Position numbers and translations under genes: made by a program | In this document: positions 1 through 12,239 of the stretch, piece by piece | How positions within the stretch are numbered: the first letter of the stretch is position 1 | Layout of the letters: every line of letters starts with the position of its first letter | NCBI GenBank assembly: GCA_022749755.1 | Contig: CM040445.1 | Span: 14,777,182 to 14,841,181, forward strand | Direction of reading: 5' to 3' | Origin: Azadirachta indica | Lineage: Eukaryota > Streptophyta > Magnoliopsida > Sapindales > Meliaceae | Length of the DNA: 64,000 bases | The notes under the pieces: model-generated | Told to the model about the DNA's origin: nothing | What the model saw: the letters and a program-made list of their open reading frames with translations, nothing else | Database searches by the model: none

Positions 1-404
1 TTACTGATTTTATATCTTACCTCCTCAACTTTGGTATAATAATGTTCAGATCTGAACCATCAAAAAGTTTTTATAATTTTTCATTTAAATAAAATAATTT
101 TAAACCCCATGACATCTCTATGTAAAGCATTTTGGTTTTGTTATATACTGGGAGATAAATACAGTATTCTTCTGAAGTCTTAATGAATCTAATTTTTTTT
201 TTTTGTTTTGTATGCTAAGAAAGAAACCGAAACTCTAAACTTTTGTGCTTGTCAATTTAATTTCTGCTTCATCCCATTTTCTGTCAGAACCGTTACATGA
301 TTCTACACTTTGATCATGTCAGATTATTTAGTGACATGACTAATATTAAGATCCGAATAAAAATTGGTTTTCATTTTATTTTAACGTCCTTCATGCATGA
401 ACAG
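1..404 (+). other. Intron of the BIM1-like gene, running in from outside the window
   Basis: AT-rich with a T-rich tract near 190-205. It ends in an AG acceptor at 403-404, after which the BIM1 reading frame begins in phase 2. No coding sequence is seen in it. Confidence 0.7.
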
Positions 405-3400
405 GTGCATACCTGAAAACTCATGATTTCTTACAAGTAGGGAAAACTCAAGCCAAGGAAGAAAACACAGTTGAAATATCATCAACTGTTGAAAAGCCAC
501 CGCCTCCAGCACCACCGCCTGCTTCATCTGTAGAGCACATCCTTCCTGGTGGAATTGGTACTTATAGTATAAGCCACGTTTCTTATTACGGACCAAAGGT
601 TCCAAAGCCAGAGGGGACAATATTGCCGGTGGCCCAAGCGAGCAGTACTGAGAAAAATGATGAGAATTCCAACTGTAGCTCTTACACTGGAAGTGGTTTC
701 AGTCTGTGGGAAGAATCTGCAGTGAAAAAGGGAAAGACAGGGAAGGAGAATGTGGGAGAAAGATCCAATATTGGAAGAGGTAACTTCGTGTTATATTATA
801 CAGTATACTTTCAAAATGCTAGTTTTTATTACGATAGATTTCCTTGTACAACCAGCTTATGTTAAGGAGTACCATCATGTAGCGAAAAATTGCCCTTGGA
901 CCCAGGGGCAGGGCCCTACTTGAATATGGGCTTTGTGATGTTGAAACTATGTCTATTTCAAGTTCGAGAAATGAATAGAAATGTATAATTGCTTTGTGAA
1001 TATTTAAGACGTCGTAGAATGACATAAAAAAAAAATAAGAAAATGACTCAACAGAAAATTGATATTAACGAAGCTTTTTGGCGGGTACTGTGTGCAAACA
1101 GAAGCGACCGGGAAAGTGGGGCAATGGGCATCCCAATCATCTTCCAACAACAACAACAACAACAACTACCAGCACCATCGCAACAGCTTCAGCTCTCTCT
1201 CTTCCTCCCAGTCAGTCGCTTTCTCTCTCCATTATTTCTTTTCACGTTTTCTGATTTCACTTCACTTGTCCCTTTTGTGGACAAGTTGCATATATTGACT
1301 AGGAATATTATGATTGATATGGTGTATCGGGTTTATTTGGAACAGGGCATCGGGTTTCAAGAGCCAGAGCTTCATAGAAATGATAAAGTCTGCTAAGGGT
1401 AGTACAATTGATGAAGATTTAGACGATGAAGAAGAGTTCATTCTTAAAAAGGAGAACTCTACTACTACTACTCATAAAGGTATGTTCCAGACTCAAAATC
1501 TGTGGTGTTTTTCTTATAGACCCCCAATTTTTCCTTCATTTTTCTTATCACCGTTGACTATGAAACTCTTCGAGCAAATTCATGGCGTTCGAAAGCAAAA
1601 TATTTATATTTAAAATCTTTGCAATAGATATGCTGTAGAACTTTTGGACTTGGGTTCGTCATATTTTTAGTAGCATTTGATCACATAAATCTGTGAATAA
1701 GCTTTATTTATTGAAATAAATATCTTTCTGCTCCATTTTCTATGATTTTTCTAGTTATTAGAAGATTTTGTGGTTTTACAGAACTGAGGGTAAAAGTAGA
1801 TGGGAAGAGCAATGATCAGAAGCCTAATACCCCGCGATCAAAACATTCTGCTACAGAGCAGAGGAGGAGGAGCAAAATAAATGACAGGCAAGTTACACTC
1901 GCCTTACACGCTATATATATATATATATATATATTAAACTTTTATGTTTAATATCACTTTCTTTTTAAAGTTTCTTCTACAAAGTATAAGCAGTCGCATT
2001 ATTTTTCATGTGCTTTTTTCCCTTTCTTTTATTCTTTATTCTTTGTGAGCAACGTTATCATTGAACTTTCTTTTCCTTAAAAGGCATGCTAATTTCATAA
2101 TTTATTGATTTGTCTGGTTGCTTGCATGTGCCATTTATGTTTTATGAGACTCTTTACAGATGAACCAATACCTTTTATGTAATGATCGTTTATAATGTCT
2201 GTTTTTCTCATTCTCTCGCATTGGGTATACCATGAACTCTTTTTATTCCCTCATTTCACCTTAGTATTCTTGGACAAAGTAAAAAAGAAAGGAAAATATA
2301 TCGACATAAGCATGAAATTTATGGAAATTTACAACTGAGGTCCTTCAAGATTTGTTAGTCCTGTTGACGTTCAGCAATTCCTTCGGGTTTATGTTTAGCT
2401 AATAATACTTTTTGAAGTATTCATTTTCAATACAAAAAAAATTAATGAAACAATTATTAGGTTGAATAGCTTATTGCTTAGCATCGTTGCACCTCTTCCT
2501 GTTATTGCAGTTAATTGATCAATCACTCTAGAGGTGATTGTGAACACCTTCGGGGATTAAGTATTAGAATTTCTAATGCAGATTTCAGATGTTGAGAGAG
2601 CTCATTCCTCATAGTGACCAAAAGAGAGACAAGGCTTCATTCTTGCTAGAGGTAGATTACATACAGTTTCCAAAAATTCAATCTTTTCGTCAGCTTTAAT
2701 TGATTTCTTGATGACAAGGCATAAAAACTTTGCAGGTCATTGAGTACATTCAGTTTTTACAAGAAAAAGTGCACAAGTATGAGGGACCATACACAGGGTG
2801 GAACCAAGAGCCTACAAAATTGGTGCCATGGGTAAAGCATTTCCTCTATATATTAATTTTTTGTAGAAATATATTTAGACTTTGGCCATGCTTATAACTA
2901 AGCTAAAATTTGATTGTCTATGCTTTCCTTGGAACAGAGAAACAATCAGAAGCCTGCAGAAAGTTATGTTGATCAGTCCCGAGGGATAAATAATGGATCT
3001 GGTCCTACATTAGTATTTGCTGCCAAGTTGGATGAGAAAAAAATTCTCGTTTCTCCAGCAACTCCTGGAAGTGCTCAGAACCAAGTAGAATCTGACATGA
3101 GTACTGCTACTACGTTCAAGACAACTGATCCTCAGCCTGGATTAACAAATAAGCCAATGCCCTTTCCAATGTCACTTCAGCCAAACTGCTACAACCCTGT
3201 AAGAAATGGGGGTGTAGGAGCTTACGTTCCAGCTAGGTTGGCATCTGATGCAGAGAACATGACCTCTCTGCCTCAAGCCCAGTTGTGCAATACTAGATCG
3301 TGTACAAGTGATAGGGCTGCTGCTAATGATAAAACAAAAGAAGAGGGTCTGAATGTTGAAGGTGGCACAATAAACATCTCGACTGTATATTCTCAAGGGT

Positions 3401-4464
3401 GAGTACTTGTCCATTTATTTGTGTCCTTTTGGTTTAGGTAGACTTTAAAATATTTATCATGTTTATACAATTAAGTAGTTCTTAAAAGACACGAAAACTT
3501 ATGCTTTAATGACCAAGGAGCGTCAGTTACAAGCATGAAAGAGATCCTTTCATGAATTACAGCATTTGACTTGCACTCCTGAATAGCATCTTTGAAGATC
3601 TGAATTCTCGTGTAGACAGTATACATTGTATTATTACTTAGGAGTAATGAATACGGGGATCACCCTAGTGGACTTGCCTGCTGCCCAGTGGGTCATTAGT
3701 TTCTTAAAATCCGGAGCCCCTGTGCATCTTATCGTCAGGCCCTAGGCTATATAGGCACTAGAATTGGGACTCATCCAATAACTGATGTGTGCATTGATCA
3801 TTTATTGTCGGCAACACAAACTTTTTCCAAGTTTGCAAACTAAGCCTTTTAACTCCCCTTCTCCTTTTAGTTGACCAAGGATGCTGTCGTTCAACTTTTA
3901 GATTGCTGGCACAGAATTGGAAAGATTCCAAATTTGTGGGCATATGCTCTAGTTTTATGATCCGACTAAGTAGACTGAATAATCCGGTTAGAAGAGGATT
4001 GTCTAGCTTCTTGTTTATCTTCCTTGGAGGCAATTTTATCTCATAACAACATTTTGCTTTGCCTGTTGTTGAAATTATATCATGAAATAACATAAATCAT
4101 ATGATCGGATGGAACAGGTTGTTAAATACTCTGACGCAAGCACTGCAGAGTTCTGGAGTTGATTTATCACAGGCCAGCATCTCAGTGCAAATTGACCTTG
4201 GCAAACGAGCAACCGGTAGACCAATTTCACCAGCATTGACTGTTAAGGTACATTTGACGTTTGCATCTTGTATTGCTCACAATTCCTTGAAGCAACTTTT
4301 AGCCGAATTTCAGATTTCCCATTTTGCAAAATCAGGTAATAACATCAAATTTCTGTATGTTGTAGGATAATAATGAAGTTGCGGCCAGAACCACAGGTTC
4401 CAGAGTTGGAAATTTTGAGCAATCCGATCAGGCACTAAAGAAGCGAAGGACGGATAAAAGTTAG
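405..4464 (+). CDS. BIM1: BIM1-like bHLH transcription factor (3' part, nine exons)
   Basis: Nuclear basic helix-loop-helix factor of the BES1-interacting Myc-like (BIM) family, which binds E-boxes with BES1 in brassinosteroid responses. Exons seen: 405-779, 1102-1210, 1346-1479, 1782-1887, 2582-2651, 2736-2831, 2938-3398, 4118-4247, 4366-4464 (TAG). They join in one frame to give 525 residues. The first two bases complete a codon begun in an exon left of the window, so the start is missing. The proline-rich [10 protein letters not shown] stretch and the [20 protein letters not shown] segment in the first exon, and the C-terminal [20 protein letters not shown] block, are family hallmarks. The basic region starts in exon 1782-1887 ([14 protein letters not shown], with the His-Glu-Arg E-box-contact pattern) and the helices run through 2582-2831. 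Exon 1102-1210 encodes a run of seven Asn. The intron after 1887 starts with GC, not GT. Family assignment is secure; exon edges are inferred. Confidence 0.9.
1909..1935. repeat. (TA)n microsatellite in a BIM1-like intron
   Basis: About 12 TA units, roughly 20 bases after the GC-type donor of the intron that splits the bHLH basic region. Confidence 0.85.
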
Positions 4465-7400
4465 CAACTTAACCACACTATTCTTTTTGTAATTTAATTA
4501 ATTCATTTTTTTTTTCTTTTTCAATTTTTTATTTTGGGGGGGTTTGGGTTATTAAAATGTGTTCTCCTGGTTCAGAAACTGCCCAGTTGAGACCTTAGAA
4601 GTATTATTATTATTATTATTATCATTGTATATGTAGTGGGGTTTCAGTTTGTTAGGATGCACGGAATTCCTAGCAAATTTGTTGTATTACTTATTGTCTT
4701 GTTATTTTTGGGGGGGTGGGTTAATGATCGCAGGAATTAGAAGTTTTACATATATCTTTGAGAGGGAAGCTGCTTTTTCTTTGCCAAGCTTCCATTAATG
4801 TGACTTGTATTAAAGTTTATTAGCACTTTTTCGTCAATTTAACAGACATGGTGTGTGGAATATGAAATCTTATTTTTATTTATTTACAGCGAAATGATTG
4901 AACTGTTTCATCTTTATTCTCTTTTCTTAATGAAACAAATTAGTGAGAGAGATAACGAGATAAAAATGTGAAGGTTTAATAAAAAAGACACAAGAATTTG
5001 CTTGTTCGGTTAAGCCTGAGATCTATTTCTATACAAGGCAGAACATGAAGAATAAAAATGGTAATACAAACTCATAATCCTATTCCTAGCCGACTCCCAT
5101 ACTCTTCAAGTCCATATTTGGAGAAATTTGCTCATTGAATCAAGAACCCATATTTTATTTTTTAATTAGTGTATTCAATTATCGTTTTGAGGTCCTATAA
5201 TTTAAAATGAGACATATTTAGCATTATATTTAGATATAAAATTGTCTTACTTTTAAATATTAATAATAATTTGGGTGATTTTAAATAAAATTTATTAAAT
5301 ACCTAAACAACCTTCGTGGTTCAAAATTATTTTACCTTTTACAATCATAATTCCAAACAAGTTCTTAATGATGCAGTTTATAAATAAATAATACCATTTC
5401 ATACTTTAATCTTATGATTTTTAATTTAAGAAATAAACTTTATAAGGTAGAGATAGATTTATTTATTTATTTATTTAAGTACTTAACCTTAGTGAGAGAT
5501 AATTCAAAATTATCCAATTTCAATCTTAAGTTCAATTGGAATCCACTCTCACGCTGAGAAAAATGAACTCCAATAAATGGAGAAATTTACCCTACAAATA
5601 TAAAAAAAGATTTAACTGTGACCTTAAAGATTGAGGTAGGGAGATGAATGCTATCCTATCAAAACAAATGTTGATTCTCATGTAGAAATAGATTTTATAC
5701 TTAAATTCAAAGTAAAAGTATTTTTGTGTAGTATACTTGATTTTCTCTTTAACACCAAAATAATTATACATAGTATTATTTTTAAAAATTATTTAATAAA
5801 ATATTCTTATAATTGAGTATTTTTTTTTAAAAAAAATTTTGAATTGAAATGAGAAATCTCATCAACGAAATATAAATTTCTATCTCTATTAATATTCAAA
5901 CTCGAGTTGACTTAAAAGTGTTAAACATATTTTGGACCACCAAATTACGTTCATAAACATTATTTTAATTGAGCATATGTTAAATACGCATTCAAAAAAG
6001 TATTAATATGCTATTTTTTTTTTAAACTCAAATTCAAATGTAAAAGCAAAATAATTAAAAAGTACTTCTCACCAAAAGTGCTTTGAGTTAAAAAGTTCAG
6101 TTGATAGAAAGACATTATATTCAAATTTAGTACACCAACAAAAAAGAGTGGAACAAGTAATAAATTGATGTCATCACCTCAACCCATTGTCGTCGACAAC
6201 TTTTACATAAAATCACACTCCCTTTACTTCTTATGTATTATTATATACTATATATAAAAGAAAAACAACATTATTCAAAATTAAATATCACAGTCTTACG
6301 TTTATGCTGCAGTTTGATCTTGCAAGTTAGGTAATTTCATATAATATAAAACAAAATAAAAACAAAAAATTAGTACTACCAAACATCACTATCATTTTAA
6401 GGCTTGCCCACCTTGTTGATAACAAATTATTTTACATAATTTTAGAGATTGATTATTTAATTTATTAATGACTTAGAATTTAAGCATAATAATAATGTTA
6501 TTGGGTGTTTTGTCTTCTTTAAACTTTTTAATAATTTCGAAGTGCTATAATTTTGGTTTGTTTCCCTTTAATTAATAAGGTTTTCTTTTAGTACTACTAT
6601 GAATATTTAAAATATTTAATAAATATTAATTAACACGAATTTTATTTAATAAACTTTTGAAATCTATTTATTTAAATTTTTTTTCTGAAATTTATGCAAT
6701 AAATTAAAAAGGTACTTCTATTCAAAATAGAAGTGATATGGAAACGAAGACAAAAGATAGGTGTAAATTGTAATTTGCATTTGCCGAATTGAAATTAAGG
6801 ACAAAGAGATAAATACAGTACACAACACAAATACCTTCTTCCATCAGTTGAGTTGATTTAGGGTTATTTCTTGGATCATTCAAATTCAAAGGGTTAAATA
6901 AATAAAAAACGAAACATATTCCTTGGAATTCTCCATCAGATTAAGATATATAGATTATTATAAATATTACCATTACCAGTAATAATTAATGAAAGTTTTG
7001 GAGTTTAATTTGTGGTTGCTTTCTGGAATTTCAAGAAAAACAAAGAGAGAGAGAAAATGTTATGAACCAAATAGACTATACGCAGCATCGTCTATCAAGA
7101 CATCATCAGGAAATCTTGCTATCTAATCCTTTTGCTTTGTTTTGTTTTGGGTCAATAAGGGTCTCTCTTATTATATAATATATTAATAATAGTACAGTAA
7201 GTTCCATTATAATATATCTTAAATAATCTGATAGTAGTAATAATAATAATAATAATAAAATGAAGCATGTGAGCTTTACTTTCCCAATTGTTTTAATAAT
7301 GAATCTCTCTGCAACTAAATGCCAACTAGCTAGCTATCTAATAGGACCACATACAATCATTCATTCATTCATTCATTCATTTCATACCGTTTTTCTATCA

Positions 7401-7825
7401 TACTAGATTGATCCCCATTGCACTAAGAACACTAACACTGTACCTTAATTCTATGCTGTTAGCTTCCCAATAAAACCAAACTATTTTTATTTTATTTTTA
7501 TTTTTTTATGTGGAATTGAAAGACTGATTAGGTTTAGTTTAATTTGATGCTTTAAGATTTTCGAACAAACAAACAAACAATAAAGGGACAGAAGAATCAT
7601 TGCTCACGCCAATAGTTGTTGGTGGGTATGTATGTAAATATTAAATGAAACAACACAAACACAAACAAACAAGCAATGATTCCCCATATATATATATATA
7701 TATGGGGGAGAAATAAACCTAAAATTCCAGTTCCCACTGGCGGCCTATAGAGAACATCTTTTTTGACTGGTTTTGGTTGGGTTAGTCTTTCTATTCATCC
7801 CATCAATGCTACATACATTTTTTTA

Positions 7826-7902
<77 letters not shown>

Positions 7903-8380
7903 TCAGCGGCAATTTGCAGATAAAACGATCTCAATCATTTATTCAGACCATTTCATTTCCCTGTTATGTTAATGTTCTTAATCATTAAAAGAGGACAAAT
8001 TAAGCAAGCAATTCTTCTAACCATAAGTGTGACTTACCCATCATAATCTAATAAGAATGAATTTATAACTGATCTGATGATGGCCTTTAACCCGTTCTCA
8101 GATGGGATATGCTAGAAAGGAAGAAGAAGAAGCAGCAGCAAAAATTATATTTGGAGAAAGTGTGAATAGATTAAATTTTAGAATCTAAAATATATATTAT
8201 ATATTATGCCAGCAACTCAAGGTCGGACGATCTAAAATGATAACATTAAGAACAAATAAACAAAATAAAGAAAAAAAATACAAAAATACAAAAACGTTGA
8301 ATGGATGAGGACCAACCTTCCATGAAATCTTTGATTCCGGTTCAGTTCCAGGTAAAAACCAATTCTATAATTGCTTCCAT
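4465..8380. other. AT-rich spacer between two convergent genes
   Basis: The first few hundred bases (to about 4860) are probably the 3' untranslated end of the BIM1-like gene, with a short ATT repeat at 4600-4621. The right end (about 8380-8716) is slightly GC-richer and is probably the 3' untranslated end of the minus-strand O-fucosyltransferase-like gene. Between them I see only AT-rich DNA with simple repeats: CATT units near 7359-7381, TA units near 7686-7703, and a long AAT tract annotated separately. No open frame resembles a protein. Confidence 0.6.
7829..7902. repeat. Long (AAT)n microsatellite
   Basis: An uninterrupted run of about 24 AAT/TAA units, one of the longest pure trinucleotide tracts in the window. 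It lies in non-coding spacer and is likely to vary in length between individuals. Confidence 0.95.
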
Positions 8381-8716
8381 CAGTGTACAACCAAAGTTCC
8401 CTTTTTTTTTTTTTTCTCTTTTCTCCTCTGATCACCCTGTAATGGCAGGGTCAATTCTTTACACAGAATTGGATTATTGGCATTCATATATTAAAAGATC
8501 CTTGAAATCCCCCTTCCACTCCTTCAGAAGATTGATTCACCCCAGGGCTTTGTTCAGGTTCACCCACAATTATCTTTTCTGTGATTGCTCTCTTCAAGAA
8601 CAAAATCCCTCATCATCACTATACGTCTGTGTAGGGAAACTACCTTTTGATCTTCTGTCATAGCTACCACTCAGGGAACACTGGTAAATGCCACAATCTC
8701 CAATTAAATACAATAA

Positions 8717-11673
8717 TCACGTACTACTCAACAACGGATCAAATGTTGAAGGTTGCAGACATTCTTCAGGGTTTGAATAGAAGTAATCCTCTTCCTTTGG
8801 CCTATCTGGCATCACCAATCTGTGGGTTGGCCCTCCCATGCGACCTGAATGAGATTCCTTCACAGCGGCCGAAAACTCATCCCAACTCAGTGATCCATTA
8901 CTGTATTGGTCAATCAGATCAATCAAAAGCCTTCTATTCAACAGCACTGTCTTTTTGAACCCAAGGAATCTGATCCAGCAATAGAGATGAGTTTAATATA
9001 AGTGTCAACATAACAAGTGTGGCACCAAAGGAAAAATGTAAATACTAATGTCCAGAAAGGAAACTATTAATTAAAATGTCAAATTCAAAATAGAGCAGGT
9101 CCCAAGTTTTATTCTTAACATCCAGGAAAGAGAACTTTGTCTGGTTTAGGTATGCGTACACCAATGAAAAAATTGGATGTTAAAGGAGTTGGGAATTTGA
9201 TTCCCTAAATCATTTTTCTGAGGCCACAGAAAAGCACTATAATCAGTTTTGCAAGTACAAAATATCCTCCGACATAAACAAGATAACTGATATCAGAATG
9301 GTACCTGCGATGGCCTTCCACAACTTTAGCCATGTTCCCATCATAAGTTGGAACAAAAATGTCACTCTCCAATGAAACAAGATAATCTAGTGCTGCCATT
9401 TGAGATGAGTGGTTTTGGAAAAACCTAAGGTCTGATGGTTCCAAGAGAGTTTCCTTTCTGACCTGTTTGACAAAGGCAAAAGTTACCAATCAACGTAAGT
9501 GAAAATGATAACCAAGCAGCAAATTCAAGGAGACGGCTTCAGCTTTCATCTACTAACCAATTTTGGATAAGCTGAAGCAAGACTTGCCATTCTCCTTTCG
9601 CCACCATATATTTCACCTGCTGCAATATAAATCTGCATACTAGGATCAATGTCCAGGGCCCTCAATGTAAGAGCAGTTTCCTCAGGTGTCAAAGGACACA
9701 ATCCATCTTTCCTCTTCAAGTCAGAGTTTATTATTTTCTCTTTCCACCAAGGATATGCATATCTGCCAAGACAGTAAATTTACAAGAGGCCATAAGGATC
9801 AACTTCATGTTTCAGACTGCATTGAGCAAACTGATTTGTACAGATATATGCATAACTTACCTCATCCTTGTCAGCTCTTCCACCTCCTCTTCATTGCAAC
9901 CTTGAGTACAACCAGAAAATGCCAGCATGTCCATTTCATATCTAAGATGAAGTACTAGAAAAGGACCTTGCTGCCTTAGAAGCTTGATAACTCTTTTACC
10001 TAACTCTTCAATCTGAGAAGTGAATCTCAAAGCACTAAAATTTACACGGCACCGTAATTTCTGAACCTCTATAGATTGACCATTGTTGGCAAGTCTAGCA
10101 TCTGTTCTGTTTAGATGTACAACTTTGTACTTCTGTACCAATGGTAGGATCTGTATACAAGAAAGGAAAACAAACCAGATACCATAAGTCTGAAGGAGAA
10201 AAAATAGTGATGATAGCACAAAGAAATAAACTAAAGAGTTTGACACCACCAAGGACCTCCAGTTAGTAGTTTGCAGTTCAGGTCAAGGCTATGAATACTT
10301 TAGAGATTGGAATGTATTGGCATTCAAAATAATTCAGCAGCAAAACACACTAACCTGATTATGATAGTATGACATGTCAGACCAACTAATTGGAGGCATG
10401 GATAAAACCCTTCCCAGTTCCACTCTCCTCTTGAGCCTAGGAGGCAACTCTTTCAGTATCCTCACCTCATCTCTCAATGATGTAATAAAATGGTCCACAT
10501 CAAATATGTCTTGAAATTCGCTGCCACATCAAGTAAGAAAATAAGAATTTTTAAAAAGAAGTAAAAAAACTATTACCCAGTTCAAAGACAATGTAAAGGA
10601 TGCATTATCTCAAATGAAAAAGAAAATAGAAGTTGACTCACCTAGGATCAGCCCAGAAGGAGGTTTTATCGAGCTCAGGGACTATAAGAGTCACATTTAA
10701 ATACCTTGCAATGGCGACCATGTCGCAAATCTATTGATTATACAAATGCACACAGATTAAAAATGATGCAAAAACATAATGAATAATCAGCAGAATCAAA
10801 AACAAATAATGAATTCCAAGATCACAAAGAACGAGGCAATAAAAAGTGCCAAGTGTGCTTGACAAACAACTCACCGCTGCTCTCATTTGATTTAGACCGC
10901 CATTGCATGAAACCATCAGGTAACCATTGTTCTTGTAAACCCCTAAAAGCAGAACGTGCCAAGTAAGTGTAAAATAGATAGTCAAATTCTTGCCAAAAGA
11001 TAATGATATGCTTAAGAAGGAGGCGTAAAAAAAATCACACATTAGGAAAACAATCAAAAGATAAAAAAAAACCACATGATATATTCTGCAACTACCCAAA
11101 AACACTACAACTGAAACTACCGGACCTAATCAGAGATAATTTCTGCAGTCCTTAATAACAAGAAGAATAATAAAAAATGAAAAACGAAAAAAAAAAATTC
11201 TGATGATTGCAGAAACAAAAGCCCAATGCATTTTCAACGATAGGAGATATTGAATCAATATGCAATCAAGAACTGCAGATATATGAAAAATTAAATATAA
11301 CAAACTTCACCCCAATTACGTCACAAATTACGAGAAAGGAAAGCTAAGAGAGATTAACTGAAAACGTAAACTCACTCTTCGGTGGGAGAACACGCGCCGG
11401 CACCGACGGAACATTATCCTGAACAACAGAAGAAGCAGCGGCGGACTCACGGTTAAAACAAGGAGGCCAAACGTTCAAGACTCTGGGGCCCCAGGTCTCA
11501 CCTATGGCCGTTAACTGAACGATGCAAGTCCAGAGCAAAACCGAAGTTGTAGCCCTTATCATCCACAGCTTCATTCTGGAAGAACTCTTTAGCTGTTTCT
11601 CCACTCCTCTACTCTCTCCTTTCAAAATCCCTCCCATATCTCTTTTTCTCTCACTCTTCTCTACCCTGCACAT
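8717..11673 (-). CDS. O-fucosyltransferase family protein (plant GT65-like, DUF246)
   Basis: Complete eight-exon gene. Exons in transcript order: 11673-11376, 10942-10875, 10730-10642, 10520-10355, 10150-9861, 9762-9558, 9462-9305, 8969-8717 (TGA). All borders are GT-AG and the phases join to 508 residues, the usual size for this family. Near the N-terminus [20 protein letters not shown] is a likely single-pass Golgi/ER signal anchor (type II topology). Family blocks follow in order: [19 protein letters not shown] (nucleotide-sugar region), [61 protein letters not shown], and [20 protein letters not shown] near the C-terminus. These proteins are thought to transfer fucose from GDP-fucose; most plant members have no proven substrate. 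An in-frame ATG at 11637 is an alternative start. A minus-strand ATG at 11683 opens a six-codon frame overlapping the main start. Confidence 0.9.
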
Positions 11674-12185
11674 TTCCACATCTAAAACCACCACTCGTTA
11701 TTGCGCTCTGAAATTTTCTTGTATCAATGTGGCATATAACAAATGTAAAGAAAGAACACTTGCGTGATTCAGAATCTACCAGATCCGAGACTTCTAAAAA
11801 TAGGATCAAGTTACGTGATCCCCAAATTTCAACGCAAAACTTACCCTAAATAACAAGATTCTCTCCTCAAATTCACTCAAATGGCGCTAAAATGTCCCAA
11901 TTTCCTCTTGCATTACACAAAATCCGCGATCTTTTTCTATCTTCAACCGCCAAAACAAACCCTAAACTAAACCAATCAAAAAATGAATCAACCGATTTAT
12001 TTCTTCTTTACCAATAACGAATTGAGAGTACAAAGGCGGGTGAATTTCACGCGAGATACAGCCGGTGATTCTCGCCGCGGACTGCCAGAGCGTCAGAGTA
12101 CAACTCATCGAGACACACACGGAAAGAGAGAGAGAGAGACAGAGAGAGAGAGAGAGACAAGAAAAGATTAGAGAGAGAGATGGAG
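11674..12185 (-). other. Probable 5' leader of the O-fucosyltransferase-like gene
   Basis: On the minus strand this stretch runs into the ATG at 11673. It includes a CT-rich tract at about 12126-12180 (GA-rich on the plus strand), typical of plant leaders and core promoters. A 5' untranslated intron is possible: an acceptor-like TTTTAG lies just before the ATG at 11683. I could not fix a matching donor or the transcription start. Confidence 0.45.
12126..12180. repeat. (GA)n / (CT)n low-complexity tract
   Basis: Imperfect GAGAGA run broken by ACAGAC and AAGATT. It sits in the probable leader or core promoter of the minus-strand O-fucosyltransferase-like gene. Confidence 0.8.
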
Positions 12186-12239
12186 AATGTAGGAACGACG
12201 CGTAAGTTAAATGAGTTTTGTTCTTTTGAGTGTAAGCCG

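Noticed and set aside
1043..1396. 117-codon plus-strand frame with poly-Gln
   Set aside because: It overlaps the BIM1 exon at 1102-1210 in another frame; the in-frame reading gives poly-Asn and joins correctly to both neighbours.
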